This document shows positions 8,489-20,129 of a stretch of DNA of 64,000 bases, piece by piece. Under the pieces are notes generated by a model that ran no database searches, was not told the origin of the DNA, and saw only the letters and a program-made list of their open reading frames with translations. Position numbers and translations under genes: made by a program. The stretch covers positions 1 to 64,000 of the forward strand of contig JAPLSA010000014.1 of NCBI GenBank assembly GCA_026398815.1, written 5' to 3'. The stretch is from Gammaproteobacteria bacterium. Lineage in GTDB: Bacteria; Pseudomonadota; Gammaproteobacteria; Nevskiales; Nevskiaceae. Each line of letters opens with the position of its first letter. The first letter of the stretch is position 1.

Positions 8489-10538
8489 CGTCCACGGCCA
8501 CGTACGGTGCTTCGCGGGCGGTGATCTCGCGGGACCGCAGGCTGGCCCAGGCGGTGCGCACGGCCAGCAGGAAGACGATCACCACGACGCTGATGAACAG
8601 CAATGCCAGCGTCGCGTCGATGCGGTCGTTGAGCACGATTCGGCTCATCTGCGCCAGCGACTTGGCCGGCGCCAGCACTTCACCGTGGGCCAGTGCGGTG
8701 CCGAACTTGTCGGCGTGGGCGAGAAAGCCGATGCGCGGATTGGCCGAGAACACTTTCAGCCAGCCGGCGTACAAGGTGCAGGTCAGCAGCCAGGTCATCG
8801 GCACGGCGGTGATCCACGCATAGCGCGCCCGCTTCATCTTGATCAGCACCACGGTGGCGAAGATCAGCGCGATGCCGGCCAGCATCTGGTTGGCGATGCC
8901 GAACAGCGGCCACAGCGTGTTGATGCCGCCGAGCGGATCGGTGACGCCCTGCATCAGGAACCAGCCCCAGCCGGCCACGCACAGCGTGGTCGCCACCGCG
9001 TTTGCTGCCCAGTTGCCGGTGTTCTTCATCGGCGCATAGAGGCTGCCGATGAAGTCCTGGATCATGAACCGGCCGATGCGGGTGCCGGCGTCGATCGTGG
9101 TCAGGATGAACAGCGCTTCGAACAGGATCGCGTAGTGGTACCAGAAGGCCATCGAGGCCACGCTCGGCACCACCTGGTGCAGGATCATCGCCATGCCGAC
9201 CGCCAGGGTCGGCGCACCGCCGGCCCGGCTCAGGATGGTGGTTTCGCCGATGTCCTTCGCGGTTTGGGTCAGCAGTTCCGGCGTCACCACGAAGCCCCAC
9301 TGGGCGATCGCCGCAGCGGCGGTTTCGGCGCTGGTGCCGATCACCGCGGCCGGCGCGTTCATCGCGAAATAGATGCCGGGTTCGAGGATGCAGGCGGCGG
9401 TCAGCGCCATGATCGCCACGCTGGCCTCCATCAGCATTGAGCCGTAGCCGATCGGCCGGGCATGGGCCTCGTTGGCCAGCATCTTCGGCGTGGTGCCGCT
9501 CGACACCATTGCGTGGAAGCCGCTGACCGCGCCGCAGGCGATGGTGATGAACAGGAACGGGAACAGCGGCCCGGCCCAGACCGGCCCGCTGCCGTCGATG
9601 AACGGCGTCACCGCCGGCATCTTCAGATCTGGCGCGGCGATCAGGATGGCGATCGCCAGCACGGCGATGGTGCCGATCTTCATGAACGTCGACAGATAAT
9701 CGCGCGGCGCCAGCAGCAGCCACACCGGCAGCACCGAAGCGGCGAAGCCGTAGGCGATCAGCATCCAGGTCAGGGTCGGCGCATCGAAGGTGAATGCCGC
9801 CGCCCAGCGCGGATCGGCGGCCACCGCGCCACCGGCGATCACCGAGGCGATCAGCAGCAGTACGCCGATCGCCGACACTTCGCCGACGCGGCCCGGCCGC
9901 AGGTAGCGGGCGTAGACGCCCATGAACAGCGCGATCGGGATGGTCGCGGCGACCGTGAACAGCCCCCAGGGGCTTTCCGCCAGCGCCTTGATGACGATCA
10001 GCGCCAGCACCGCGATCAGCATGATGGTGATCGCCAGGATGCCACCCATCGCCACCATTCCGGCGACCGGGCCCAGTTCGCTCTTGATCATCTCGCCCAT
10101 GCCGCGGGCATCGCGCCGGGTCGACAGAAACAGCACCACGTAGTCCTGCACGGCGCCGGCGAACACCACGCCGACCAGGATCCACAAGGTGCCGGGCAGG
10201 TAGCCCATCTGCGCGGCCAGCACCGGGCCGACCAGCGGGCCGGCGCCGGCGATGGCGGCGAAGTGGTGGCCGAACAGCACGGTGCGGTCGGTCGGCACGT
10301 AGTCGAGGCCGTCGTTGCGCAGCGCCGCCGGCGTGGCGCGGCGCGGGTCCACCTGCAGCGCCACGTCGGCGATGTAGCGGCTGTAGAAGCGGTAGCCGAT
10401 CAGGAACACCGATGCGCTGGCCGCGATCAGCCACATCGCGCTGATGGTTTCGCCGCGCCGCAGCGCGACGGTAGCGAGGCAGGCGGCGCCGAAGATCGAC
10501 AGCGCCAGCCACAGGGCGCGGCTCAACAGGGTGTTCAT
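8469..10538 (-). CDS. cstA: Carbon starvation protein CstA (pyruvate/peptide transporter)
   Basis: A 689-aa inner-membrane protein with many transmembrane helices. The family hallmarks are present: DYVPTDRTVLFGHHFAAIAGAGP-type text after the second helix, SGTTPKMLANE, and repeated hydrophobic segments throughout. CstA proteins import pyruvate and, by genetic evidence, peptides during carbon limitation. It is followed by the overlapping ybdD-like gene. No CRP-like site was identified in the 109-bp upstream gap. Confidence 0.95.
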   Translation of the reverse strand: MNTLLSRALWLALSIFGAACLATVALRRGETISAMWLIAASASVFLIGYRFYSRYIADVALQVDPRRATPAALRNDGLDYVPTDRTVLFGHHFAAIAGAGPLVGPVLAAQMGYLPGTLWILVGVVFAGAVQDYVVLFLSTRRDARGMGEMIKSELGPVAGMVAMGGILAITIMLIAVLALIVIKALAESPWGLFTVAATIPIALFMGVYARYLRPGRVGEVSAIGVLLLIASVIAGGAVAADPRWAAAFTFDAPTLTWMLIAYGFAASVLPVWLLLAPRDYLSTFMKIGTIAVLAIAILIAAPDLKMPAVTPFIDGSGPVWAGPLFPFLFITIACGAVSGFHAMVSSGTTPKMLANEAHARPIGYGSMLMEASVAIMALTAACILEPGIYFAMNAPAAVIGTSAETAAAAIAQWGFVVTPELLTQTAKDIGETTILSRAGGAPTLAVGMAMILHQVVPSVASMAFWYHYAILFEALFILTTIDAGTRIGRFMIQDFIGSLYAPMKNTGNWAANAVATTLCVAGWGWFLMQGVTDPLGGINTLWPLFGIANQMLAGIALIFATVVLIKMKRARYAWITAVPMTWLLTCTLYAGWLKVFSANPRIGFLAHADKFGTALAHGEVLAPAKSLAQMSRIVLNDRIDATLALLFISVVVIVFLLAVRTAWASLRSREITAREAPYVAVDDAPAAA

Positions 10539-10647
10539 CGGATTCGGACAGACCTTGCGGGATCGAGGCAGCGTCCCGGACGGCGCTGCTGGCCGGCAAG
10601 ATTCCGTGCTGCGCGCGGCCCGGTCAAGGCGGCGCGCCGGCAGTTCC

Positions 10648-11094
10648 TTATGCCGGAAGCGCGTAGCTGCCGGTGGCGTGGGCGACCAGCGTGTCGTCGC
10701 CTTCGCTGTACATCAGCACCTCGACCATCGCCAGCCGCCGGCCGAGCTTCAGGATGCGACCTTCGGCGATCACCGCCGCCGGCTTCGGGCGGCTCAGGAA
10801 GTTGATGTTGATGTTGGCGGTCACCGCCATCACCTGGTCGCCGATATGGGCCAGCACCACCGCGAACATCGCGGTGTCGGTGGCCAGCATCAGCACCGGC
10901 CCGGCCACGGTGCCGCCAGGACGAACCATCCAGGCCTCGTACGGCAGCCGCACCCGCGCCAGTCCCGGCGCAATGTCCAGCACGCTGAAGCGGGCGAAGT
11001 TCGACATCGGCAGCGCGTCGTAGATGATCTTCTCGACCGCGGCGGCATCGAGCACCGGCAGCAGCGGCCGGGCCGCAGGACGGGTGGCGCTCAC
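10648..11094 (-). CDS. PaaI/hotdog-fold thioesterase
   Basis: A hotdog-fold acyl-CoA thioesterase-like protein of ~148 aa. The core pattern VRPGGTVAGPVLMLATDTAM is the 4HBT/PaaI helix region, followed by the strands TANININFLSRP and GRILKLGRRLAMVEV. The track start is a GTG at 11100. A second GTG at 11094 forms a GTGA 4-bp overlap with the stop of the upstream TadG-like gene, so I prefer it. Substrate cannot be assigned from sequence. Its coupling to a pilus-type membrane protein is unusual and may be fortuitous. Confidence 0.85.
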   Translation of the reverse strand: MSATRPAARPLLPVLDAAAVEKIIYDALPMSNFARFSVLDIAPGLARVRLPYEAWMVRPGGTVAGPVLMLATDTAMFAVVLAHIGDQVMAVTANININFLSRPKPAAVIAEGRILKLGRRLAMVEVLMYSEGDDTLVAHATGSYALPA

Positions 11095-13112
11095 GGGCAC
11101 AGCGCCGTGCCCGGCAGGCAGGTGGAGATCAGCTGCGGCTGGCCGGTCTGCACCGCGTTCATGGTCACCGTGGCCGTGCCGAGCTGAATACCGAGCAGCG
11201 ACAGCAGCGGGTCGATCAGCGAGGTGGTCAGGCCATTGACCAGGCTCAGCAGCGGATTCAGCAGGTTGACGATGCCGGTCAGCAGGTTCGACACCAGACC
11301 GGTCAGCACGCCGACCAGACCGGTACCGGTCTGCTTGTTGGTGACATTGAGGCTGATGTTGACCGTGGTCGGCGCCGAGATGGTCTGCGGATTAGCAGCC
11401 ACCGGCGACTGCGGCGGCACGCCATCGGCGATGAACACCGGTTGCAGACGTGATTCGGCAAGCGTCACCGGTGTGAAGGACGTGACCGGAGCCAGCGCCG
11501 CCGGGGACGTGGCGCCTACGCCGATGCCGGTCAGGCCGAGGCCGACGCTGACGTTCGTGGTGCCGAGGTTGAGACCTAGGCACAGCGAACCGAGCTTGAC
11601 GCCGACGCAGCTGGCGTCGATGCCGATGGCCGCGATCGGGAAGCTGTTGGTCGCCGTGTTCAGCGTTGGCGCGCTGCTGGCCGCGCCGCTGAAGGTGCCG
11701 ACCGCCACCGTCGCCGTTGCAGTACGGGCGTTCAGGTGCGCGATCGGATCAGCGCGCCCGGAGGTCGGGCACTGCAGGCGTTCGAGGGTGGCGGCACCGC
11801 CGGCCACCTGCACGTCGATGCCCAGGTTCAGCGGTGGCGGCACCACGCTTACCGTGGTCTTCAGGCCCACCAGGCTGCCAAGTACGCTAAGCAGGCCGTT
11901 GAGCAGGCTGTTGATCGCCCCGAGCAGACCGTTGAGGATGCCGCCGGCTTCGATGCGGACCAGCAGCCGGATCTGGGCCGTCTTCGCCTCGGCCTGCCCA
12001 GGACGGCCGATGCCGAACTGCGGCGGCTCCAGCACGTTGATGAAGGTCGCCACGTTGGCCACCCCCGGCACGTTCAGATTGATCGGCAGGTTGATCGGCG
12101 TGACGCCGGTCGGATCGGCCACCGTGGCCTGGCCGGCGGCGATCAGCAGATCGAACAGGTTAATGATCGGGGTATCGCCGCCAAGGCCGTCGACGACGCC
12201 GAGCAGCCGGCCCAGCGGCACCTCGCGTGGGTTCGACGCGGCATTGGCCAGCCCCTGCACAAGCCCGACCACCGAACTGCTGGCGGTATCGCCCAGCGCA
12301 CCGACCAGGCCGCCGAGCAGTTCCGACAGGATCGGCGTCTGCGCCGCCAGGGTCACCGGATCGGACAGGTCCTCGACCGACACGCCGAGCGCCGTCGCCA
12401 GCTGGCCGAGCGAGATCTGCGTATTGACCAAACCCTGCGTGCCGCTGACCACATTCAGCGACACGATCTTGTTCTGGCAGGTGACATCGCCCGGCGCGCA
12501 CAGCAGGCCGCCGAGCAGGCCGTTGACGATGCCGCCATTCAGCGACAGCAAGCCGGAACCGACGTTGAAGGTGCCGATCGCCGCCTGCTGCGCCGTGGCC
12601 GAGGCGTACAGGTTGCCGGTGCCGAACACGGAGCCGAGCGGCCGCAGGAACGGCGCCGGCTGCGGCCGGGTCAGATTGATCCGCACCGCGTTGATCGTCG
12701 GATTGCCGTCCACCAGCGGCACGAAGCGGCGCAGGCCGCCGACCACGTCGATGCGACCCAGTTCGACGCCGGGGGAATCGTTGATTCCGGATGCCAGCAG
12801 CGCCGCCGCGCCGGCAGCGTCCCCGCGGTTGTTGGCGGCGATGATGCGAAGGACTTCAGCGGTGACGGCGGCCAGCCGGCCGGGCACGCCATCATTGGCG
12901 CAGCCGCTGGCGACCTGGGTCGCCGACAGCGCCGCCAGCGTGGCCTGCTTCTCGAGGTCGCGCTGGGCGTAGTAGAGCTGGCCGATGTTCAGCGCCAGCG
13001 CCAGGATCGGCACCAGCAGGAGCAGCGAGATGATCAGGAAAACGCCGGCTGCGCCGCGCTGCCGCGATCGCGGCGACGCTCGGCGCTGGGCGCGTTCGGA
13101 CGAGGTCTGCAC
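11091..13112 (-). CDS. TadG-like pilus-assembly-related membrane protein (orphan)
   Basis: A 673-aa protein. The track ORF (937 aa) begins inside the antisense of the GST gene. I use the GTG at 13112, which has GGAG 10 nt upstream and gives a natural N-terminus: a short basic stretch, RQRGAAGVFL, then one transmembrane helix and the LYYAQRDLEKQATLAALSAT segment typical of TadE/TadG-like proteins. The remaining ~600 residues are Gly/Leu/Val/Asn-rich, with repeated LLGGLV, NGLLG and LLNPLLSLVNGL runs. Cysteines are sparse. No tad/flp cluster gene adjoins it. Probably an envelope or secreted structural protein; function unknown. Confidence 0.8.
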   Translation of the reverse strand: MQTSSERAQRRASPRSRQRGAAGVFLIISLLLLVPILALALNIGQLYYAQRDLEKQATLAALSATQVASGCANDGVPGRLAAVTAEVLRIIAANNRGDAAGAAALLASGINDSPGVELGRIDVVGGLRRFVPLVDGNPTINAVRINLTRPQPAPFLRPLGSVFGTGNLYASATAQQAAIGTFNVGSGLLSLNGGIVNGLLGGLLCAPGDVTCQNKIVSLNVVSGTQGLVNTQISLGQLATALGVSVEDLSDPVTLAAQTPILSELLGGLVGALGDTASSSVVGLVQGLANAASNPREVPLGRLLGVVDGLGGDTPIINLFDLLIAAGQATVADPTGVTPINLPINLNVPGVANVATFINVLEPPQFGIGRPGQAEAKTAQIRLLVRIEAGGILNGLLGAINSLLNGLLSVLGSLVGLKTTVSVVPPPLNLGIDVQVAGGAATLERLQCPTSGRADPIAHLNARTATATVAVGTFSGAASSAPTLNTATNSFPIAAIGIDASCVGVKLGSLCLGLNLGTTNVSVGLGLTGIGVGATSPAALAPVTSFTPVTLAESRLQPVFIADGVPPQSPVAANPQTISAPTTVNISLNVTNKQTGTGLVGVLTGLVSNLLTGIVNLLNPLLSLVNGLTTSLIDPLLSLLGIQLGTATVTMNAVQTGQPQLISTCLPGTALCP

Positions 13113-13319
13113 GGGATCGTGACTCCGGAAGGTCGGGAAGCGGGCCGCTGGAACCGCCGGCCGCAGCAAATTAGAACCTAGTCGCCGCAGCCGTGAAAGG
13201 CGCCGCGCGGACGCCTTGAGCCGGTGGCGGATGGACGGCGGATTTGCAGCGCTGAGCGGCGACCGCTGTCGCGGGCCGGCTGCGGCGGCGATACTGCCTG
13301 CCCACGACACGCGCCCGCC
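13113..13319. promoter_or_regulatory. Divergent intergenic region between the TadG-like gene and the GST gene
   Basis: About 207 bp between two divergent starts, which must hold both promoters. It contains the GGAG ribosome site of the TadG-like gene at its left end. A GATACT hexamer about 22 bp before the GST ATG could be a -10 element, but no convincing -35 accompanies it. No further gene is seen. Confidence 0.3.
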
Positions 13320-13934
13320 ATGATCGTCCTGCACGGCTACACCGGCTCCGGAAACTGCTACAAGCCCGCGCTGGCGATGCGCCAGCTCGGCGTCGACTAT
13401 CAATGGCGAGAGGTCGACATCCTGAAAGGCGAATCCCGGACCCCGGCATTCCTGGCCAAGAACGCCAACGGCCGGATTCCGCTGCTGGAAGTCGAGCCGG
13501 GCCGCTATCTCGCCGAATCGAACGCCATGCTGGTCTACCTCGCCGAAGACTCGGCCCTGCTGCCAGCCGACCGCTGGGCGCGCGCCAAGGTCTTCGAATG
13601 GCTGTTCTTCGAGCAGTACAGCCATGAACCGTTCATCGCCACGATCCGCTTCTGGGTGGCAATCCAGAAATCGGCAGACGCCCAGGCCGCGAAGATCGCC
13701 GAGATGCGGCCGAAAGGTTATGCCGCGCTCGGCGTGATGGAAGCCCAGCTGGCAAGGACACCGTTTCTGGCTGGCGACCGCTACACCATTGCCGACATCG
13801 CGCTGTATGCCTACAGCCATGTCGCCGATGAAGGCGGCTTCGATCTGGCCGCTTTTCCGGCAGTAAGCGGCTGGCTGGCGCGGGTCGCCGCCCTGCCGGG
13901 CCATGTGACGATGGCCGAGGCGGCGGCGCGCTGA
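13320..13934 (+). CDS. Glutathione S-transferase family protein
   Basis: A 204-aa cytosolic GST-like protein. The start is the ATG at 13320 (MIVLHGYTGSGNCYK), the normal thioredoxin-fold N-terminus; the longer track ORF adds an unrelated leader. The thioredoxin-like domain (residues 1-80) carries the cis-proline segment NGRIPLLEVE and the glutathione-contacting ESNAMLVYLAE. The helical C-terminal domain ends with the conserved FLAGDRYTIADIALYAY. Its substrate is not predictable. It converges on def with a 7-bp gap. Confidence 0.92.
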   Translation: MIVLHGYTGSGNCYKPALAMRQLGVDYQWREVDILKGESRTPAFLAKNANGRIPLLEVEPGRYLAESNAMLVYLAEDSALLPADRWARAKVFEWLFFEQYSHEPFIATIRFWVAIQKSADAQAAKIAEMRPKGYAALGVMEAQLARTPFLAGDRYTIADIALYAYSHVADEGGFDLAAFPAVSGWLARVAALPGHVTMAEAAAR

Positions 13935-13941
13935 ACCGGCA

Positions 13942-14448
13942 TCAGCCCCCGGTCGCGACCTTGAGCTTGAGCATCTTCTTCTTGATCCGCTCGCGCTTCA
14001 GCGACGACAGGTAGTCGATGTAGAGCTTGCCGTCGAGGTGGTCGATCTCGTGCTGCACGCACTGCGCCATCAGCCCTTCGCAATCCAGCTCGAACGGCAC
14101 GCCGTGGCGGTCCAGCGCCCGCACCCGCAGCCGGTTGAAGCGCTCGATGGTGTCGCGGATATCCGGTACCGACAGGCAGCCCTCTTCCATTTCCTGCCGC
14201 TCATCGGTCGACAGGATTTCCGGGTTGATCAGCACCATAGGCTCGGTCTTCGCTTCCGAGCAGTCCATCACCGACAGCCGCAGCAGCACGCCGCACTGGT
14301 TGGCGGCAAGGCCGACGCCGGGGGCGTCGTACATGGTGTCGAACAGGTCGTCGATCAGCTTCTGCAGCTTGTCGTCGAACACGGTGACCGGCTTGGTCTT
14401 CTGGCGAAGACGCGGATCGGGATGGGTGAGGATCGGGAGAAGAGCCAT
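13942..14448 (-). CDS. def: Peptide deformylase
   Basis: Removes the N-formyl group from nascent proteins. The 168-aa product starts at the ATG at 14448 (MALLPILTHPDPRLR), the classical Def N-terminus; the 370-aa track ORF is a spurious extension. All three metal-site motifs are present: GVGLAANQCG, EEGCLSVP and QHEIDHLDGKL (metal ligands Cys, His, His plus catalytic Glu). fmt, its usual neighbour, is not next to it here. The divergent LysM gene upstream is the usual gammaproteobacterial arrangement. Confidence 0.96.
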   Translation of the reverse strand: MALLPILTHPDPRLRQKTKPVTVFDDKLQKLIDDLFDTMYDAPGVGLAANQCGVLLRLSVMDCSEAKTEPMVLINPEILSTDERQEMEEGCLSVPDIRDTIERFNRLRVRALDRHGVPFELDCEGLMAQCVQHEIDHLDGKLYIDYLSSLKRERIKKKMLKLKVATGG

Positions 14449-14574
14449 GATGGACGACCTGCAGCATTGACGTGAGAGATCGACGACAACCAGGTGTCCC
14501 GACAGGTTTGAGCGTCGGCATTCATGCCAGAATCCGGCGTCCGTCGAAGGGGCCGCACGAGAGTACTCGCCGCC
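14449..14574. promoter_or_regulatory. Divergent promoter region def / LysM lipoprotein gene
   Basis: 126 bp between the start codons of two divergent genes. An upstream in-frame ATG at 14524 would extend the LysM protein by 17 residues that do not resemble a signal peptide, so I leave this stretch as intergenic. No clear -35/-10 pair was found. Confidence 0.3.
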
Positions 14575-15786
14575 ATGTGGAAGTATAGCGCCTCGCCATT
14601 TCGGCTCTCGCGCCGCCGCCCGGCCCTGCTGACCGCGTTCGCGCTGGCCACTGGCGCCCTCGCCGGCTGCGCGGCGACGCCACCCGCCGTAGACGGCGCG
14701 CCGGTGGCACCCAGCGCGGTGCCGGCATCGACCGCCGCCACCCGGCCCGCGCCGGCCGTCGTCGCGCCGCTGGCCGACCTGCAGGCCGCGACTGCGGCGG
14801 CCGGCACCGTGGCGCTGCGCGAGGACGCGCCGCTGCGCTACGTCGTCAAGCGCGGCGACACGCTGTGGGACATCGCCGGCCATTTCCTGCGCGATCCCTG
14901 GCAGTGGCCGGAGCTGTGGTACGGCAATTCCCAGGTCCGCAATCCGCACCGGATCTACCCCGGCGACGTGCTGACGCTGGTCAGCATCGACGGCCGCACC
15001 CGGCTGGTCAGCGACGGGCCGCTGGAACGGCTGTCGCCGCAGGTCCGCGAGCAAGCGCTCGACACGGCGCTACCGGCGATCCCGATCGAGGCGATCCGCA
15101 ATTTCCTGCGCGGCCCGCGGCTGGTGACGCTGGAGGAAACCGAACGCGCGCCGTATGTCGTCGCCTTCGTCGACGAGCGTCTCGCGGTCGGCGCCAACAG
15201 CGACATCTATGTGCGGAACCTGGCCGCACCGGCGGCCGACCGCTACGCCGTGGTGCGGGTCGGCGAGCCGTACCGCGATCCGGACACCCGCAAGCTGATC
15301 GGCTACGAGGCGATTCCGGCCGGCGAGGCGGAACTGCGCGCCCCCGACGCGCCGCCCGGCAACCCGGCAGTGATGCGGGTCACCCAGTCGAGCCGCGAAG
15401 TGCTGATCGCCGACCGCCTGCTGCCGATCGAGGCGGAAAGTTTCGAGGCCAATTTCTATCCGCACGCGCCGCAGTCTGCGGTCAACGGCCGGATCATCTC
15501 GGTGTTCGACGGGCTGTCGCAGATCTCGCAATACCAGATCGTCGCGCTCAACCGGGGCACCGAGCACGGCATCGATCCGGGCACCGTGCTCGACATCCTG
15601 CAGGCCGGCCGGCTGGTCGCCGACCCCTACACCAAGGAAGCCGTGCTGCTGCCGGATCAGTACGCCGGCGTGCTGATGGTGTTCAAGGTCACGCCCCGGC
15701 TCAGCTACGCGCTGGTGATGAATGCGACCCGGCCGCTGCATGTGCTCGACAAGGTCGCCCGGCCGTCGCCGTCGGCCCGGCGCTGA
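14575..15786 (+). CDS. LysM-domain lipoprotein
   Basis: Probable periplasmic, outer-membrane-anchored peptidoglycan-binding protein of 403 aa. It begins with an Arg-rich signal peptide whose hydrophobic core ends at the lipobox LAGC. A Pro/Ala linker follows, then one LysM domain near residues 85-140 (YVVKRGDTLWDIAGHF, NPHRIYPGDVLTL). The remaining ~260 residues are of a family commonly encoded divergently from def, ahead of dprA. Such proteins are presumed to take part in cell-wall maintenance. The start at 14575 is chosen over 14524 because it directly precedes the signal peptide. Confidence 0.88.
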   Translation: MWKYSASPFRLSRRRPALLTAFALATGALAGCAATPPAVDGAPVAPSAVPASTAATRPAPAVVAPLADLQAATAAAGTVALREDAPLRYVVKRGDTLWDIAGHFLRDPWQWPELWYGNSQVRNPHRIYPGDVLTLVSIDGRTRLVSDGPLERLSPQVREQALDTALPAIPIEAIRNFLRGPRLVTLEETERAPYVVAFVDERLAVGANSDIYVRNLAAPAADRYAVVRVGEPYRDPDTRKLIGYEAIPAGEAELRAPDAPPGNPAVMRVTQSSREVLIADRLLPIEAESFEANFYPHAPQSAVNGRIISVFDGLSQISQYQIVALNRGTEHGIDPGTVLDILQAGRLVADPYTKEAVLLPDQYAGVLMVFKVTPRLSYALVMNATRPLHVLDKVARPSPSARR

Positions 15787-15822
15787 TGCGAACCTGAAAC
15801 CCCTGCGGCAAGGACGCCGCCC

Positions 15823-16947
15823 ATGACCGACCACCCGCTTCCCACGCTTGCCCGCCTCTGCCTGCTCCGGGTGCAGGGGCTCGGGCCGGCGCGGCAACGT
15901 GCCCTGCTGCGCCGTTTCGGCAGCGCCGAAACGATCCTCGCCGCCGGGCCGAAGGCCTGGGCCGACGCCGGCTGCAGCGAGCCGCTGATCGCCGGGCTGT
16001 CGGCCCCGGACCGGGCCGCCGCCGAGTGCGACCTGCAGTGGCTCGGCCGTTCGCCGCAGCACCATTTCATCACCGACGACGATGCCCGCTATCCGGCCCG
16101 GCTGCGGACCATCGCCGGCGCGCCGGTGGCGCTGTTCGCGGTCGGCGATCCGCGCCTGCTCGACGAGCCGCAGCTGGCCATCGTCGGCGCCCGGGGTGCC
16201 TCGAGCCAGGGGCGTGAAAACGCCCGCGCCTTCGCCGATGCCGCCAGCCGCATCGGCCTGCTGGTGACCTCGGGGCTGGCGCTCGGCATCGACGCGGCCG
16301 CCCATGCCGGCGCACTCGACAGCGGCGCCGCCACGGTCGCGGTCTGCGGCAACGGGCTCGATCGCATCTATCCACCACGGAATCAGGCGCTGGGCGAGCG
16401 CATCGCCGCGTGCGGCGTACTGCTGTCCGAGTATCCGCCCGGGACAGTGCCCCGGCCGCAGCATTTCCCGCAGCGCAACCGGATCATTTCCGGCCTGAGC
16501 CTCGGCGTGCTGGTGGTCGAGGCGCAGCTCGGCTCCGGCTCGCTGATCACCGCACGGCTGGCCGCCGAGCAGGGCCGCGAGGTGTTCGCCCTGCCCGGCT
16601 CGATCCACAACCCGCTGGCCCGCGGCTGCCACGCGCTGATCCGCGACGGCGCCGCGCTGGTCGAAAGCCTCGACGACATCGTCGCGGCGCTGGCGCCGCA
16701 GCTGCGTCCGCTGCTGCCGGCGCCGGCGAGTGCGACGGCAGCGACGGTCGAGTTGCCGGTCGATGACCCGCTGCAGCGACAGCTGCTGGCGCTGCTCGGC
16801 GACACCCCGGCCAGCCTCGACCAGCTGGCCGCGCAGCTGTCTTCCGGGGTCGCGGAACTCGGCGCGGCGCTGCTGGGTCTGGAGCTGGAAGGCCGCATCG
16901 AGGCCCTGCCCGGCGATCGTTTCGTCCGCCTGCATCGCCGCGTTTGA
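15823..16947 (+). CDS. dprA: DNA-processing protein DprA (Smf)
   Basis: Loads RecA on incoming single-stranded DNA during natural transformation. The 374-aa protein has an N-terminal helical region with helix-hairpin-helix character, the Rossmann-like core (IVGARGASSQG, TSGLALGIDAAAH, VAVCGNGLDRIYPPRN, SEYPPG, PQRNRIISGLS, GSLITARLAAEQGREVFALPG) and a C-terminal winged-helix domain (residues ~310-374). It lies just downstream of the LysM gene and upstream of smg. No com genes are in the window. Confidence 0.95.
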   Translation: MTDHPLPTLARLCLLRVQGLGPARQRALLRRFGSAETILAAGPKAWADAGCSEPLIAGLSAPDRAAAECDLQWLGRSPQHHFITDDDARYPARLRTIAGAPVALFAVGDPRLLDEPQLAIVGARGASSQGRENARAFADAASRIGLLVTSGLALGIDAAAHAGALDSGAATVAVCGNGLDRIYPPRNQALGERIAACGVLLSEYPPGTVPRPQHFPQRNRIISGLSLGVLVVEAQLGSGSLITARLAAEQGREVFALPGSIHNPLARGCHALIRDGAALVESLDDIVAALAPQLRPLLPAPASATAATVELPVDDPLQRQLLALLGDTPASLDQLAAQLSSGVAELGAALLGLELEGRIEALPGDRFVRLHRRV

Positions 16948-17017
16948 GGCGCTACACTGAGCCGGAGGCAGTTCGTCAACAACTGCACGCGCCTGGTCCC
17001 GGCGCATGTGAGAGCGC

Positions 17018-17485
17018 ATGAAAGAGACCCTGCTCGATGTACTGATGTACCTCTTCGAGAACTACCAGGACGGCGAGTTCTCCGACTCCGACAACCAGGA
17101 AAACCTGCGGGTGGAGCTGTCCGCCGCCGGCTTCCCCGATGAAGAAGTGGCGCACGCATTCGCCTGGCTCGATGGCCTTGCGAACCAGCGCAATGCGCCG
17201 AGCCTCCGAGGTCGCACCGACACGCTGCGGCTGTACGCGCCGCAGGAACAGGAACGGCTGTCGGCCGAGTGTCGCGGCTTTCTCCTTTATCTGGAGCAGC
17301 TCGGCATCCTCAACAGCGAGAGCCGCGAACTGGTCATCGAACGCCTGCTGGCCTTCGAGGACGAGATCGACATCGAGCGCGTCAAATGGGTCTGTCTGCT
17401 GGTGCTGATCAACCAGCCGGGCTCCGAGGAAGCGGCCGTCCACCTCGAAGACATGGTCTATTACCACGGCGAATTCCTGCACTGA
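17018..17485 (+). CDS. smg: Smg-family protein (DUF494)
   Basis: A 155-aa acidic protein of the Smg/DUF494 family, recognised by the N-terminal MKETLLDVLMYLFENY and by RLYAPQEQERLS in the middle. Its molecular function is unknown. The gene sits between dprA and topA, a conserved gammaproteobacterial neighbourhood. A candidate -10 hexamer TACACT lies about 60 bp upstream of the ATG. An 8-bp GC stem follows the stop. Confidence 0.92.
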   Translation: MKETLLDVLMYLFENYQDGEFSDSDNQENLRVELSAAGFPDEEVAHAFAWLDGLANQRNAPSLRGRTDTLRLYAPQEQERLSAECRGFLLYLEQLGILNSESRELVIERLLAFEDEIDIERVKWVCLLVLINQPGSEEAAVHLEDMVYYHGEFLH

Positions 17486-17490
17486 CACGC

Positions 17491-17512
17491 CGCCGGGCGC
17501 ACCTGCCCGGCG
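17491..17512 (+). terminator. GC hairpin after smg
   Basis: CGCCGGGC and GCCCGGCG pair perfectly around a 6-nt loop just after the smg stop codon. There is no T tract, so termination is uncertain; it could be a structured spacer between smg and topA. Confidence 0.35.
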
Positions 17513-17619
17513 CCGCTGCACGACAGCCGCCGTACTAGCCACTGGCAAGCTCTTTGCCGTATAAGCTGCCGCTCCACGCGTCACCGGGACGCGGGACAGG
17601 TGTGGGACACGCGGCGTCA

Positions 17620-20115
<2,496 letters not shown>

Positions 20116-20129
20116 AGGGTTTCGCCACC

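Noticed and set aside
11224-12972. 582-aa + strand ORF opposite the TadG-like gene
   Set aside because: Pro/Ser/Thr/Arg-rich shadow of the minus-strand gene, which has a ribosome site, a membrane helix and a TadE/G-like N-terminus.
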